Source of the DNA: Sporosarcina ureae
GTDB lineage: Bacteria > Bacillota > Bacilli > Bacillales_A > Planococcaceae
Direction of reading: 5' to 3'
Assembly (NCBI RefSeq): GCF_029267015.1
Contig: NZ_JARIEA010000081.1
Coordinates: forward strand, 1 to 64,000
Length of the DNA: 64,000 bases
Made by a program: the position numbers and the translations under genes
Shown here: one piece after another, positions 55,744 to 62,898 of the stretch
Layout of the letters: every line of letters starts with the position of its first letter
Position numbering within the stretch: the stretch's first letter is position 1
The notes under the pieces: model-generated
Told to the model about the DNA's origin: nothing
Seen by the model: the letters and a program-made list of their open reading frames with translations, nothing else
The model's database searches: none

Positions 55744-56415
55744 TTGACTACAAATTATGCCGCTTATATTGATCATACGTTGTTAAAGGCAGAAGCTACG
55801 AAACAGCAAATACTGGATTTATGTGAAGAAGCGAAAAAGTATTCATTTGCTTCAGTGTGCATTAATCCGACGTGGGTTAAGACAGCTGCAGAAGCTTTAC
55901 AAGGTACCGAAGTAAAAGTGTGTACGGTCATCGGTTTCCCGCTAGGTGCAAACACGCCTGAAGTAAAAGCTTTCGAGGCGAAAGACGCGATTGCTAACGG
56001 TGCAACAGAAGTAGATATGGTCATCAATATCGGTGCGCTTCAAAGTGGGTTACTTGAACAGGTGCAAAAAGATATTGAAGCGGTTGTAGAAGTGTCAAAA
56101 GATCAAGCACTTGTTAAAGTCATTATCGAAACATCATTGCTTGATGATATTCAAAAGCGTTCAGCATGTGAACTTGCTGTACTCGCAGGAGCAGATTACG
56201 TCAAAACATCTACTGGATTCTCCACTGGCGGCGCAACACCTGAGGACGTAAAGTTGATGCGTTCTGTTGTGGGGCCGGCAATTGGGGTAAAAGCGAGTGG
56301 TGGGGTACGTAGCGCAGAAGACGTGGATCGCATGATCAAATCAGGTGCTACACGCATCGGGGCAAGTTCAGGTGTTTCCATCGTGCAAGGTCTGTCATCA
56401 TCTGCTGACTATTGA
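55744..56415 (+). CDS. deoC: Deoxyribose-phosphate aldolase
   Basis: A 223-aa class I aldolase cleaving deoxyribose-5-phosphate. D92 (EVDMVIN), Schiff-base lysine K154 (DYVKTSTGF) and K183 (GVKASGG) are the catalytic set. TTG 55744 follows AAAGGAGCG. It stands alone with its own upstream region, without the nucleoside phosphorylase genes often near it. Confidence 0.95.
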   Translation: MTTNYAAYIDHTLLKAEATKQQILDLCEEAKKYSFASVCINPTWVKTAAEALQGTEVKVCTVIGFPLGANTPEVKAFEAKDAIANGATEVDMVINIGALQSGLLEQVQKDIEAVVEVSKDQALVKVIIETSLLDDIQKRSACELAVLAGADYVKTSTGFSTGGATPEDVKLMRSVVGPAIGVKASGGVRSAEDVDRMIKSGATRIGASSGVSIVQGLSSSADY

Positions 56416-56466
56416 TTATCTCTAGAAAAAAATCTGGAGTTTTTCATGATATTCTAATAGTTTTTA

Positions 56467-56495
56467 TTGACCAATCAGAAAATATGCGTTATAAT
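56467..56495 (+). promoter_or_regulatory. SigA promoter of rpsU
   Basis: TTGACC (56467-56472), 17 bases, TATAAT (56490-56495). One base from perfect consensus. Confidence 0.8.
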
Positions 56496-56503
56496 TTTCT
56501 AGT

Positions 56504-56522
56504 ACATAGCAAAGTGCTATGT
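56504..56522 (+). promoter_or_regulatory. Hairpin at the start of the rpsU leader
   Basis: ACATAGCA (56504-56511) / TGCTATGT (56515-56522), 3-nt loop. It would form the 5' end of the rpsU mRNA, about 30 bases before the start codon; a stabiliser or autoregulatory site is possible. Confidence 0.5.
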
Positions 56523-56556
56523 TCGAAGTGTGTGTTTGGAGGGAGGGACAAGAGAT

Positions 56557-56730
56557 ATGACTAAAACAGTCGTTCGCAAAAATGAATCACTTGAAGACGC
56601 TCTTCGCCGCTTCAAAAAGACCGTATCCAAGAGTGGTACAATGCAAGAGAGTAGAAAGCGCGAATTCTATGATAAGCCAAGTGTGAAACGTAAAAAGAAA
56701 TCAGAAGCTGCTCGTAAGCGCAAGTTCTAA
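56557..56730 (+). CDS. rpsU: 30S ribosomal protein S21
   Basis: A 57-aa basic protein ([20 protein letters not shown] start; [10 protein letters not shown] end) of the S21 family. ATG 56557 follows GGAGGGAGGGAC. In Bacillus yqeY follows; here a terminator and a noncoding gap follow instead. Confidence 0.96.
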   Translation: MTKTVVRKNESLEDALRRFKKTVSKSGTMQESRKREFYDKPSVKRKKKSEAARKRKF

Positions 56731-56777
56731 TTTCTGCCTACATTGAATTTTGACAATAACTACTAATGTAATTTCTT

Positions 56778-56817
56778 ATAAACCGAAGATCCTTCACTGG
56801 ATCTTCGGTTTATTTTA
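56778..56817 (+). terminator. Terminator after rpsU
   Basis: Perfect 15-bp stem ATAAACCGAAGATCC (56778-56792) / GGATCTTCGGTTTAT (56799-56813), then TTTTA. Confidence 0.9.
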
Positions 56818-57076
56818 GTGTCTGGAATTTCAAAGTAGTTCTGAATAAATTATTTAGATAAGGCTAGTATAGAGGATTAGTGCTTGGCCGTATGCAGAAA
56901 TTAAGGAACCTGTCCAAAGTCACAAAGCGCACGCTTATCCTCCTGGAGTCGCCTTGCTACGCATCAATCCCTTGCAATGTGTGTGGGGATAATCATTGTT
57001 GCTAATTGAAGTAAGTGTTGTAATCGATTTTAAACTTCAGTACGTGAATTTAAATAAGTGAAGACAAAACAATAAA

Positions 57077-57102
57077 TCACTTACTATGTACAGTAAGTGA
57101 TC
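57077..57102. repeat. Perfect inverted repeat ahead of the folded repeat
   Basis: ATCACTTACT (57077-57086) / AGTAAGTGAT (57093-57102), 6-nt loop, no T-run. Too symmetric for chance; role unknown. Confidence 0.6.
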
Positions 57103-57126
57103 CAAGTACCCGCACTCACAACGTAG

Positions 57127-57320
57127 GATGGAAGCGGAAGTTGGGGGCGACTCCCGATGGATCAGCGAAAGCCTTGAGACCCTGGACGGAGCGAGAGCCG
57201 TTGCGAAGTACGGCTTTTGCGAGTAAAAGCGAAGCGTTAGGAGCACATCTTTGCACTTAGCGTAGGAAGCGGCTCAAGCCGAGCCCATGGGAAAGCGTCC
57301 CCCAACTGGAGCTTCCATCC
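57127..57320. repeat. 194-bp REP/MITE-like folded element
   Basis: Perfect 10-bp terminal inverted repeats GGATGGAAGC (57127-57136) / GCTTCCATCC (57311-57320) enclose a second pair GTTGGGGG (57141-57148) / CCCCCAAC (57299-57306), so the ends form a long interrupted stem. GC content is visibly above its AT-rich flanks. The pattern GGCGACTCC...AGCG...GGCTC...GGGAAAGCGTC is one I recall as a dispersed noncoding repeat in many Bacillales genomes. No coding frame. It may be a non-autonomous mobile element or an expressed RNA. Confidence 0.7.
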
Positions 57321-57512
57321 CGAACCACTCACATCAGCCACCTGTACTTGAACTTGAACCCTGATAAACACTAACCCATAATCCCGAGCATTGATCTCTA
57401 TAACTTTCTAAGACGACTTCAACTATTACGCTCATGAATATCCATATATAATCCATATACTAACAAGCCATGACGCAACGAAAGAAAAAAATTTATTTAA
57501 TTGTAATTAAAT

Positions 57513-57538
57513 GAAACCAATTGCTTCTTCAAACGTAA
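57513..57538 (+). promoter_or_regulatory. SigW-type (ECF) promoter of nfeD-floA
   Basis: TGAAAC (57513-57518), 16 bases, CGTA (57535-57538): the exact SigW consensus and spacing known from the orthologous B. subtilis yqeZ-yqfA operon, followed by the ribosome site at 57565. Confidence 0.8.
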
Positions 57539-57578
57539 ATAGTAAGTATAATAGGCAGTAGAGAGAGGTGAGAACATA

Positions 57579-58913
57579 ATGTCTAAAATGATTAGGTCCG
57601 TTTTTCTGCTCATTTTATTCATCGGTACAATCGCATTGCCTTTTATACACTCAGACGCAGCTGAAACAAAAGTATATCAAGTACCCCTTCATCAAGAAGT
57701 AGAAAAGGGGCTGCATGCCTTCCTGCAGCGTTCATTTAAAGAAGCTAAGGCAGAAGGTGCAGAGACGATTGTGTTGGATATAGACACTCCTGGAGGCTTT
57801 GTAGATGCTGCTGATCAAATCGCAAAGCTGATGAAAACAACTGACGATGTCAAAATCGTCGCATTTATCAACGATCGTGCGCTATCCGCAGGTGCGTTTC
57901 TTGCACTTTATGCAGATGAAATCTACATGACACCAAACGGTTCCATCGGGGCTGCACAAGTCATTGACGGTTCTGGAAATGCAGCAGAGACGAAAGCCAA
58001 CAGTTACTGGTTGGCACAAATGAAAAATGCCGCAAAGCACAATGGTCGTGATCCGCAATATGCATTGGCGATGGCTAATCCAGAAATTGATCTGCCGGAC
58101 TTACGTGCACAAAAAGGAGAACTTCTGACACTCACTGCTGACGAAGCCGAAAAGGTAGGGTACAGTGAAGGGACAGTGGCTTCATTTGACGAGTTACTGA
58201 AGAAGCTGGACTTGGAAGATGCACAAGTCATCTCTACAGCGGAAACGTTTACAGAGAAAATGGCTCGATTCATCACCAACCCAGTCGTTGTACCGATTTT
58301 ACTTTCCGTTGCAAGTCTTGGACTGATTGTAGAATTATATTCACCAGGCTTTGGTGTACCAGGAAGCATGGGCCTTACAGCTCTATTCTTATTCTTCTAC
58401 GGACACACAGTAGCAGGTCTAGCAGGTTATGAGACATTGTTATTATTCCTGCTCGGTGTAGCACTTATTATTGCCGAATTCTTTGTTGCAGGAGGGATAG
58501 CTGGTATCTTCGGGGTCTTGGCTATCATAGGAAGTATTTTACTGGCAGGCACAAACTTGGCATTCATGGCAGTTTCGGTGCTAATTGCGATAGCCGTAGC
58601 ATTGATAGGAGCAGTGGTTATTATGAAATTCTTCGGTAAAAAACTTCACCTATTGAATAAAATCATTTTAATGGATACGATGGATACGGAAAGCGGTTAC
58701 GTTTCCAACAAAAATCGTAATGAGTTATTGCAGAAGGTGGCAACAACAATTACTCCACTTTATCCATCTGGTGTCGCTGAAGTAGATGGCGAACGCATCG
58801 ATGTAGTATCAGAAGGTCGTTACATCGAAAGTGGCAAAAAAGTAGTGATTGTAGAAGTAGAAGGTTTTAGAATCGTAGTAAGAGAGAAGAAAGAGGAGGA
58901 ACAAGGCTTATGA
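57579..58913 (+). CDS. nfeD: NfeD family membrane-bound ClpP-class serine protease
   Basis: A 444-aa protein: N-terminal signal/anchor (about 6-28), a ClpP-class protease domain with S103 (DRALSAGAF) as nucleophile and K139 as candidate dyad lysine, four or more membrane helices (about 230-355) and a C-terminal OB-fold NfeD domain (about 365-440). Homologues work with the flotillin-like protein encoded next. ATG 57579 follows GAGAGGTGAG. Its B. subtilis counterpart YqeZ belongs to the SigW envelope-stress regulon, matching the promoter here. Confidence 0.94.
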   Translation: MSKMIRSVFLLILFIGTIALPFIHSDAAETKVYQVPLHQEVEKGLHAFLQRSFKEAKAEGAETIVLDIDTPGGFVDAADQIAKLMKTTDDVKIVAFINDRALSAGAFLALYADEIYMTPNGSIGAAQVIDGSGNAAETKANSYWLAQMKNAAKHNGRDPQYALAMANPEIDLPDLRAQKGELLTLTADEAEKVGYSEGTVASFDELLKKLDLEDAQVISTAETFTEKMARFITNPVVVPILLSVASLGLIVELYSPGFGVPGSMGLTALFLFFYGHTVAGLAGYETLLLFLLGVALIIAEFFVAGGIAGIFGVLAIIGSILLAGTNLAFMAVSVLIAIAVALIGAVVIMKFFGKKLHLLNKIILMDTMDTESGYVSNKNRNELLQKVATTITPLYPSGVAEVDGERIDVVSEGRYIESGKKVVIVEVEGFRIVVREKKEEEQGL

Positions 58914-59902
58914 TGGGACTAGGAACAATCGGGCTGGTAGCAGCAGTCTTTATTATCATCATCGTACTGGCGATATTCTTTACATTCGTTCCAGTAACGC
59001 TATGGATTTCCGCTATTGCGGCAGGCGTTCGTGTAAGTATCTTCACATTAATCGGTATGCGTTTACGCCGAGTAATTCCAAGCAGAGTAGTGAATCCGTT
59101 GATCAAAGCACATAAAGCGGGTCTGACAGTGTCGATCAACCAGCTGGAAAGTCATTACTTAGCGGGTGGTAACGTAGACCGCGTTGTTAATGCGTTAATC
59201 GCTGCGCAACGTGCGAATATCGAGCTGTCGTTCGAAAGAGCACAAGCAATCGACTTAGCGGGACGTGACGTATTAGAAGCGGTTCAAATGTCCGTTAACC
59301 CGAAAGTGATTGAAACACCATTTATCGCAGGTGTTGCAATGAATGGTATCGAAGTAAAAGCAAAAGCGCGTATTACAGTTCGTGCAAACATCGACCGTCT
59401 CGTCGGTGGTGCGGGTGAAGAAACAGTTGTTGCCCGTGTTGGTGAAGGTATCGTATCCACAATCGGTTCTTCGATCAGTCACGCGAAAGTACTAGAAAAT
59501 CCTGATTTGATTTCTCAAACAGTCCTGAAAAAAGGATTGGACTCAGGTACAGCGTTTGAAATTCTCTCGATTGATATTGCTGACGTGGATATCGGTAAAA
59601 ACATCGGTGCGGAACTTCAGACTGAACAAGCGATGGCAGATAAAAACATTGCACAGGCAAAAGCCGAAGAACGTCGCGCAATGGCTGTTGCTAATGAGCA
59701 AGAGATGAAGGCGAAAACTCAGGAGATGCGCTCGAAAGTTGTGGGTGCAGAAGCTGAAGTACCTTTAGCTATGGCCGAAGCTTTACGTTCAGGAAATATT
59801 GGAATCATGGATTATATGAATTACAAAAATATCCAAGCAGATACAAGCATGCGAGATTCAATCAGTAAAACAGGTTCGGATCAACAACCAAAGAAAGATT
59901 AA
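58910..59902 (+). CDS. floA: FloA, flotillin-like lipid-raft protein
   Basis: A 330-aa SPFH-domain protein (YqfA). A membrane-inserted hairpin at about 5-45, then SPFH (about 60-220, [27 protein letters not shown] and [14 protein letters not shown] as neighbouring blocks) and a coiled-coil tail rich in Ala/Glu ([21 protein letters not shown] near 233). Organises membrane microdomains. Start overlaps the nfeD stop; ATG 58910 and 58913 are both possible. Confidence 0.95.
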   Translation: MMGLGTIGLVAAVFIIIIVLAIFFTFVPVTLWISAIAAGVRVSIFTLIGMRLRRVIPSRVVNPLIKAHKAGLTVSINQLESHYLAGGNVDRVVNALIAAQRANIELSFERAQAIDLAGRDVLEAVQMSVNPKVIETPFIAGVAMNGIEVKAKARITVRANIDRLVGGAGEETVVARVGEGIVSTIGSSISHAKVLENPDLISQTVLKKGLDSGTAFEILSIDIADVDIGKNIGAELQTEQAMADKNIAQAKAEERRAMAVANEQEMKAKTQEMRSKVVGAEAEVPLAMAEALRSGNIGIMDYMNYKNIQADTSMRDSISKTGSDQQPKKD

Positions 59903-59938
59903 TACTAACAAGATGAATTCCCGGGAAGGGGATGCATA

Positions 59939-60466
59939 ATGGAACAACTGATTATTTTGGGTATCATGTTGGCGCTGGGATCGATATTCGGTAAGAAGAA
60001 AGATAAAGATCAACAGAATCAACAAAAACAACAACCGAAACGTCCGCCCAGCCAGCAATGGCCTGCCCAACCGACACAAAGTGAAATGAAACAAAGAGAA
60101 CCTCAGCGTACGAATGCGGCTCCAGTAGAGAAGCCGCGTTCGCTGAAGGAATTATCCAGAAGTCTCTTTGAAGATATTCAAAAAGAATTTCAGGATATTC
60201 AGCAAGAGGTTAAAGAACCTGAGCGCCCTGTAAAGTCACAAGCGCCCCAGTCTGAAATCTTCTATGCGGAGCCAAAGAAACCAGTTAAGCCGGCTTCAAC
60301 GCCACGTCCAGAGCGTCAAATGAGCAGAGGAAGGCTTAAAGATCAAATGATCATGCAGGAAGATGAACAAATCTTGCAGGAAGACTTGATCCCTAGAACG
60401 TCCCAGCAAATCATGCAAGGGATTGTCTATGCTGAAATTTTAGGTCCGCCAAAATCAAAACGGTAA
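59939..60466 (+). CDS. Uncharacterised Gln/Pro/Lys-rich protein after floA
   Basis: A 175-aa protein with a short hydrophobic N-terminus (EQLIILGIMLALGSIFG, about 2-18), a long low-complexity stretch rich in Q, K and P, and a more ordered C-terminal third (RLKDQMIMQEDEQILQEDL, then IMQGIVYAEILGPPKSKR). Such an end is shared by proteins following floA in related genera as far as I recall. It occupies the place of yqfB but I do not claim orthology. Probably membrane-anchored. Behind GGGAAGGGG. Confidence 0.7.
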   Translation: MEQLIILGIMLALGSIFGKKKDKDQQNQQKQQPKRPPSQQWPAQPTQSEMKQREPQRTNAAPVEKPRSLKELSRSLFEDIQKEFQDIQQEVKEPERPVKSQAPQSEIFYAEPKKPVKPASTPRPERQMSRGRLKDQMIMQEDEQILQEDLIPRTSQQIMQGIVYAEILGPPKSKR

Positions 60467-60473
60467 TCATGCC

Positions 60474-60511
60474 ACCCCCTGTCTTTTCATAGGATGAGAC
60501 AGGGGGTTTTT
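60474..60511 (+). terminator. Terminator overlapping the yqfC ribosome site
   Basis: Perfect 11-bp stem ACCCCCTGTCT (60474-60484) / AGACAGGGGGT (60497-60507) plus T-run, ending 6 bases before the yqfC ATG. The 3' arm contains AGGGGG, the only ribosome-site candidate for yqfC. Confidence 0.85.
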
Positions 60512-60513
60512 CC

Positions 60514-60771
60514 ATGAAAAAATTATTCGCACTTCATCCATCCATTATCCTAGATGAATTCAACTCATTGCGGATTACCGGCAATTATCGCTTACTCGCT
60601 TTAAGCGAACAATCCGTGTCCTTTCAAACGAATGACTATGTCATGACCATCAAAGGAGAAGATGTAACCGTTCTACTGCTGACTGAACAACACGCCCACA
60701 TATCAATTGATGAATTGCAAGAAGTGACGGTGCGTTTCACACCTGAAGAGGGAAACGGCTATGAGTCCTAA
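60514..60771 (+). CDS. yqfC: YqfC, sporulation protein of the YabP/YqfC family
   Basis: An 85-aa protein (SLRITGNYRLLALSEQSVSF and VMTIKGEDVTVLLLTEQHA as the two beta-rich halves) of the YabP/YqfC family, expressed in the mother cell under SigE in B. subtilis. It interacts functionally with YqfD. ATG 60514 has its ribosome site buried in the terminator stem, so efficient translation would need a transcript starting inside or after the 5' arm. Overlaps yqfD by 11 nt. Confidence 0.92.
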   Translation: MKKLFALHPSIILDEFNSLRITGNYRLLALSEQSVSFQTNDYVMTIKGEDVTVLLLTEQHAHISIDELQEVTVRFTPEEGNGYES

Positions 60772-61852
60772 ACGATTCGAAGTTCAGGTGACAGATGTGC
60801 GCAACGGTTCTAAGTTCCTTGGCAAATTACAGCGAGAGCGTGTCAAAATCAGCAGCTTGTACGTCTCTGGAAGTGCTGTATTTTTTGAAACGGACACGAA
60901 GGGAATTAAAGTCATTCGCCGTTTCAGAAGAAATTATCGTGTGAAAGTCCGGATTAGACGTAAAGGTTTAGATACTGTCCAGCACCGGTTATTCGCATCT
61001 TTATTGTTCTTGATAGTTTGTTTTATTCCATTCATTGCTTCACTATTTCTATGGGACATTACAGTAGAGAGTGATGTGCCTGAAATTGCACAACGAATGG
61101 AGAAGAAGATGGAGAAAGCACAAATTATCGCGCCCTCTTTATTATCTAAATTACCAGAAGAAGACGAAATTCGCCGACTGCTGATGCAGGATGAACCTTC
61201 ATTGTCATGGATTCGATTCTCTCAAACAGGTACTTCGTTGATTGTTTCACCGATGCTTGCGCCATTGTCTACGGAAATTAAAGAAGAAGTGAATGAAAAG
61301 CCATCACATCTCGTAGCGAAAACAGGAGGTGTCATCACACACTTTGCACTAACACGGGGAGAAAGAGCAAGTGTTATTCATCAAACTGTTAAAAAGGGCG
61401 ATATGCTAGCAACGGGTATTCTCGAACAAGGTGAAAAGACGACTGTAGTAGGGGCGGATGGGGAAGTATTTGCTGACTACTGGTTAGAATGTCATTTTGA
61501 ATTACCTAGAAAGATTAGTTATTCGATTCAAGGAGAAGAAAATCTTACTATCAGTTGGCAAAAGCCGTGGATAGGTAATCAGATAAAAAATATAGGTTTT
61601 AGAAATCCTGTTATTCTTGATAAGAAGAAAGAGAATCACATACAAGAAGTGTTTTTAGAAAAAGGAATGGAAAAGACGATCATCCTTCCCTTAATCAAGT
61701 ATGATTTATTGTCAAAGAAGACGAATGAGCGCATAATTAAAGAAGAAAACATTTTACATGTGTCCTTCACTAATGATAAAGTGAGTGGGACTATACTATT
61801 TTTACTTAACGAAAATATTGCTGAAAAACGACCTATAACTCAAGGAGACTGA
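60761..61852 (+). CDS. yqfD: YqfD, stage IV sporulation protein
   Basis: A 363-aa protein: basic cytosolic N-terminus, one membrane helix (about 79-100, LLFLIVCFIPFIASLFLWDITV) and a large extracytoplasmic region (SLSWIRFSQTGTSLIVS near 145; VGADGEVFADYW near 230). The SigE-dependent family is needed for forespore development in Bacillus. ATG 60761 lies inside yqfC behind GAGGGAAA, so the two are coupled. Confidence 0.92.
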   Translation: MSPKRFEVQVTDVRNGSKFLGKLQRERVKISSLYVSGSAVFFETDTKGIKVIRRFRRNYRVKVRIRRKGLDTVQHRLFASLLFLIVCFIPFIASLFLWDITVESDVPEIAQRMEKKMEKAQIIAPSLLSKLPEEDEIRRLLMQDEPSLSWIRFSQTGTSLIVSPMLAPLSTEIKEEVNEKPSHLVAKTGGVITHFALTRGERASVIHQTVKKGDMLATGILEQGEKTTVVGADGEVFADYWLECHFELPRKISYSIQGEENLTISWQKPWIGNQIKNIGFRNPVILDKKKENHIQEVFLEKGMEKTIILPLIKYDLLSKKTNERIIKEENILHVSFTNDKVSGTILFLLNENIAEKRPITQGD

Positions 61853-61857
61853 ATATA

Positions 61858-62820
61858 TTGAGCGAAAATGTACTTCAACTTCATATCGAAGAACCTAACG
61901 AAGCGATTATGCTTCTTGGCATTTCCGATCAGAACATGAACCTGATCGAAGAAGAATTAAAAATTTCGATCCACACTAGAGGGGAAACGATCTCGATCAG
62001 TGGAGAGCAAGAACAAGCAGAAGCAGCTAAAGTATTGCTGGAACAGTTACTGAAAGTCATCCGTAAAGGGATCAACATCAATCTACGTGATGTGGCAACG
62101 GCCATTGAAATGGCAAAGAACGGTACGATTGAATATTTCTCTTCTCTCTATGAAGAAGAAATTGCTCGCAATACAAAAGGAAAAGTCATCCGTGCGAAGA
62201 CCATTGGACAAAGAGAGTATGTTCAAGCGATTCGTTCGAGAGATTTAGTATTCTGTATTGGACCTGCGGGAACAGGAAAGACCTATTTGGCTGTCGTGAT
62301 GGCGGTTCAAGCTATGAAAACGGGTTCTGTCAAACGAATAGTATTGACTCGTCCGGCTGTTGAAGCTGGAGAGAGTCTAGGCTTCCTTCCAGGCGACTTA
62401 AAAGAAAAAGTGGACCCATACCTTCGACCACTTTATGACGCGCTCCACGACGTGCTGGGAGCTGAACATACAGAACGGTTGATGGAACGTGGCGTGATCG
62501 AAATTGCACCATTAGCTTATATGCGTGGAAGAACACTTGACGACGCATTCGTAATTTTGGACGAAGCACAAAATACAACTAAAGCACAGATGAAGATGTT
62601 TTTAACACGTCTCGGCTTTGGATCCAAGATGGTCATCACAGGTGATAAAACACAGATTGATCTACCGCGTGGTGCGGAATCAGGATTAATTGTGGCAGAA
62701 AGTATTTTAAAAAATGTACAAGATATTCAATTTATGTATTTAGAACAAGGTGATGTAGTCCGACATCCGATTGTAGCGAAGATCATCGATGCATATGAAA
62801 ACGAGCAGTCAACTAATTAA
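61858..62820 (+). CDS. phoH: PhoH-like ATPase
   Basis: A 320-aa P-loop ATPase. An N-terminal KH-like segment (1-100), Walker A GPAGTGKTYLAV (about 137-148), FVILDEAQNTT (Walker B, about 230-240) and MVITGDKTQIDLPRG near 258. Proposed RNA metabolism factor working with YbeY. TTG 61858 follows AAGGAGACTG, 5 nt after yqfD. The stop codon lies in the loop of the terminator. Confidence 0.95.
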   Translation: MSENVLQLHIEEPNEAIMLLGISDQNMNLIEEELKISIHTRGETISISGEQEQAEAAKVLLEQLLKVIRKGININLRDVATAIEMAKNGTIEYFSSLYEEEIARNTKGKVIRAKTIGQREYVQAIRSRDLVFCIGPAGTGKTYLAVVMAVQAMKTGSVKRIVLTRPAVEAGESLGFLPGDLKEKVDPYLRPLYDALHDVLGAEHTERLMERGVIEIAPLAYMRGRTLDDAFVILDEAQNTTKAQMKMFLTRLGFGSKMVITGDKTQIDLPRGAESGLIVAESILKNVQDIQFMYLEQGDVVRHPIVAKIIDAYENEQSTN

Positions 62821-62834
62821 TTGACTGCTTTTTT
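62805..62834 (+). terminator. Terminator straddling the phoH stop codon
   Basis: GCAGTCAA (62805-62812) / TTGACTGC (62821-62828) and six T. The last phoH codons form the 5' arm and the stop (62818-62820) is in the loop. Confidence 0.85.
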
Positions 62835-62898
62835 GAATGCGGAAGATACATAGTCCATCCATCATGTACCAATCATTTGCTGAAAAGGAGGCAACTAT

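Larger units (their letters stand above)
56731..57578. other. 848-base gap without a gene, between rpsU and nfeD
   Basis: No convincing reading frame on either strand. It holds, in order, the rpsU terminator, a degenerate fragment related to the repeat below (56939-56953, minus-strand GGCGACTCCAGGAGGA), a perfect 10-bp palindromic hairpin (57077-57102), the 194-bp folded repeat (57127-57320), about 190 bases of AT-rich DNA, and the SigW-type promoter of nfeD. The yqeY gene that occupies this place in Bacillus is not here. Confidence 0.8.

Noticed and set aside
57037..57246. 69-aa minus-strand frame across the folded repeat
   Set aside because: Runs through the inverted repeats, has no ribosome site and no plausible protein features.
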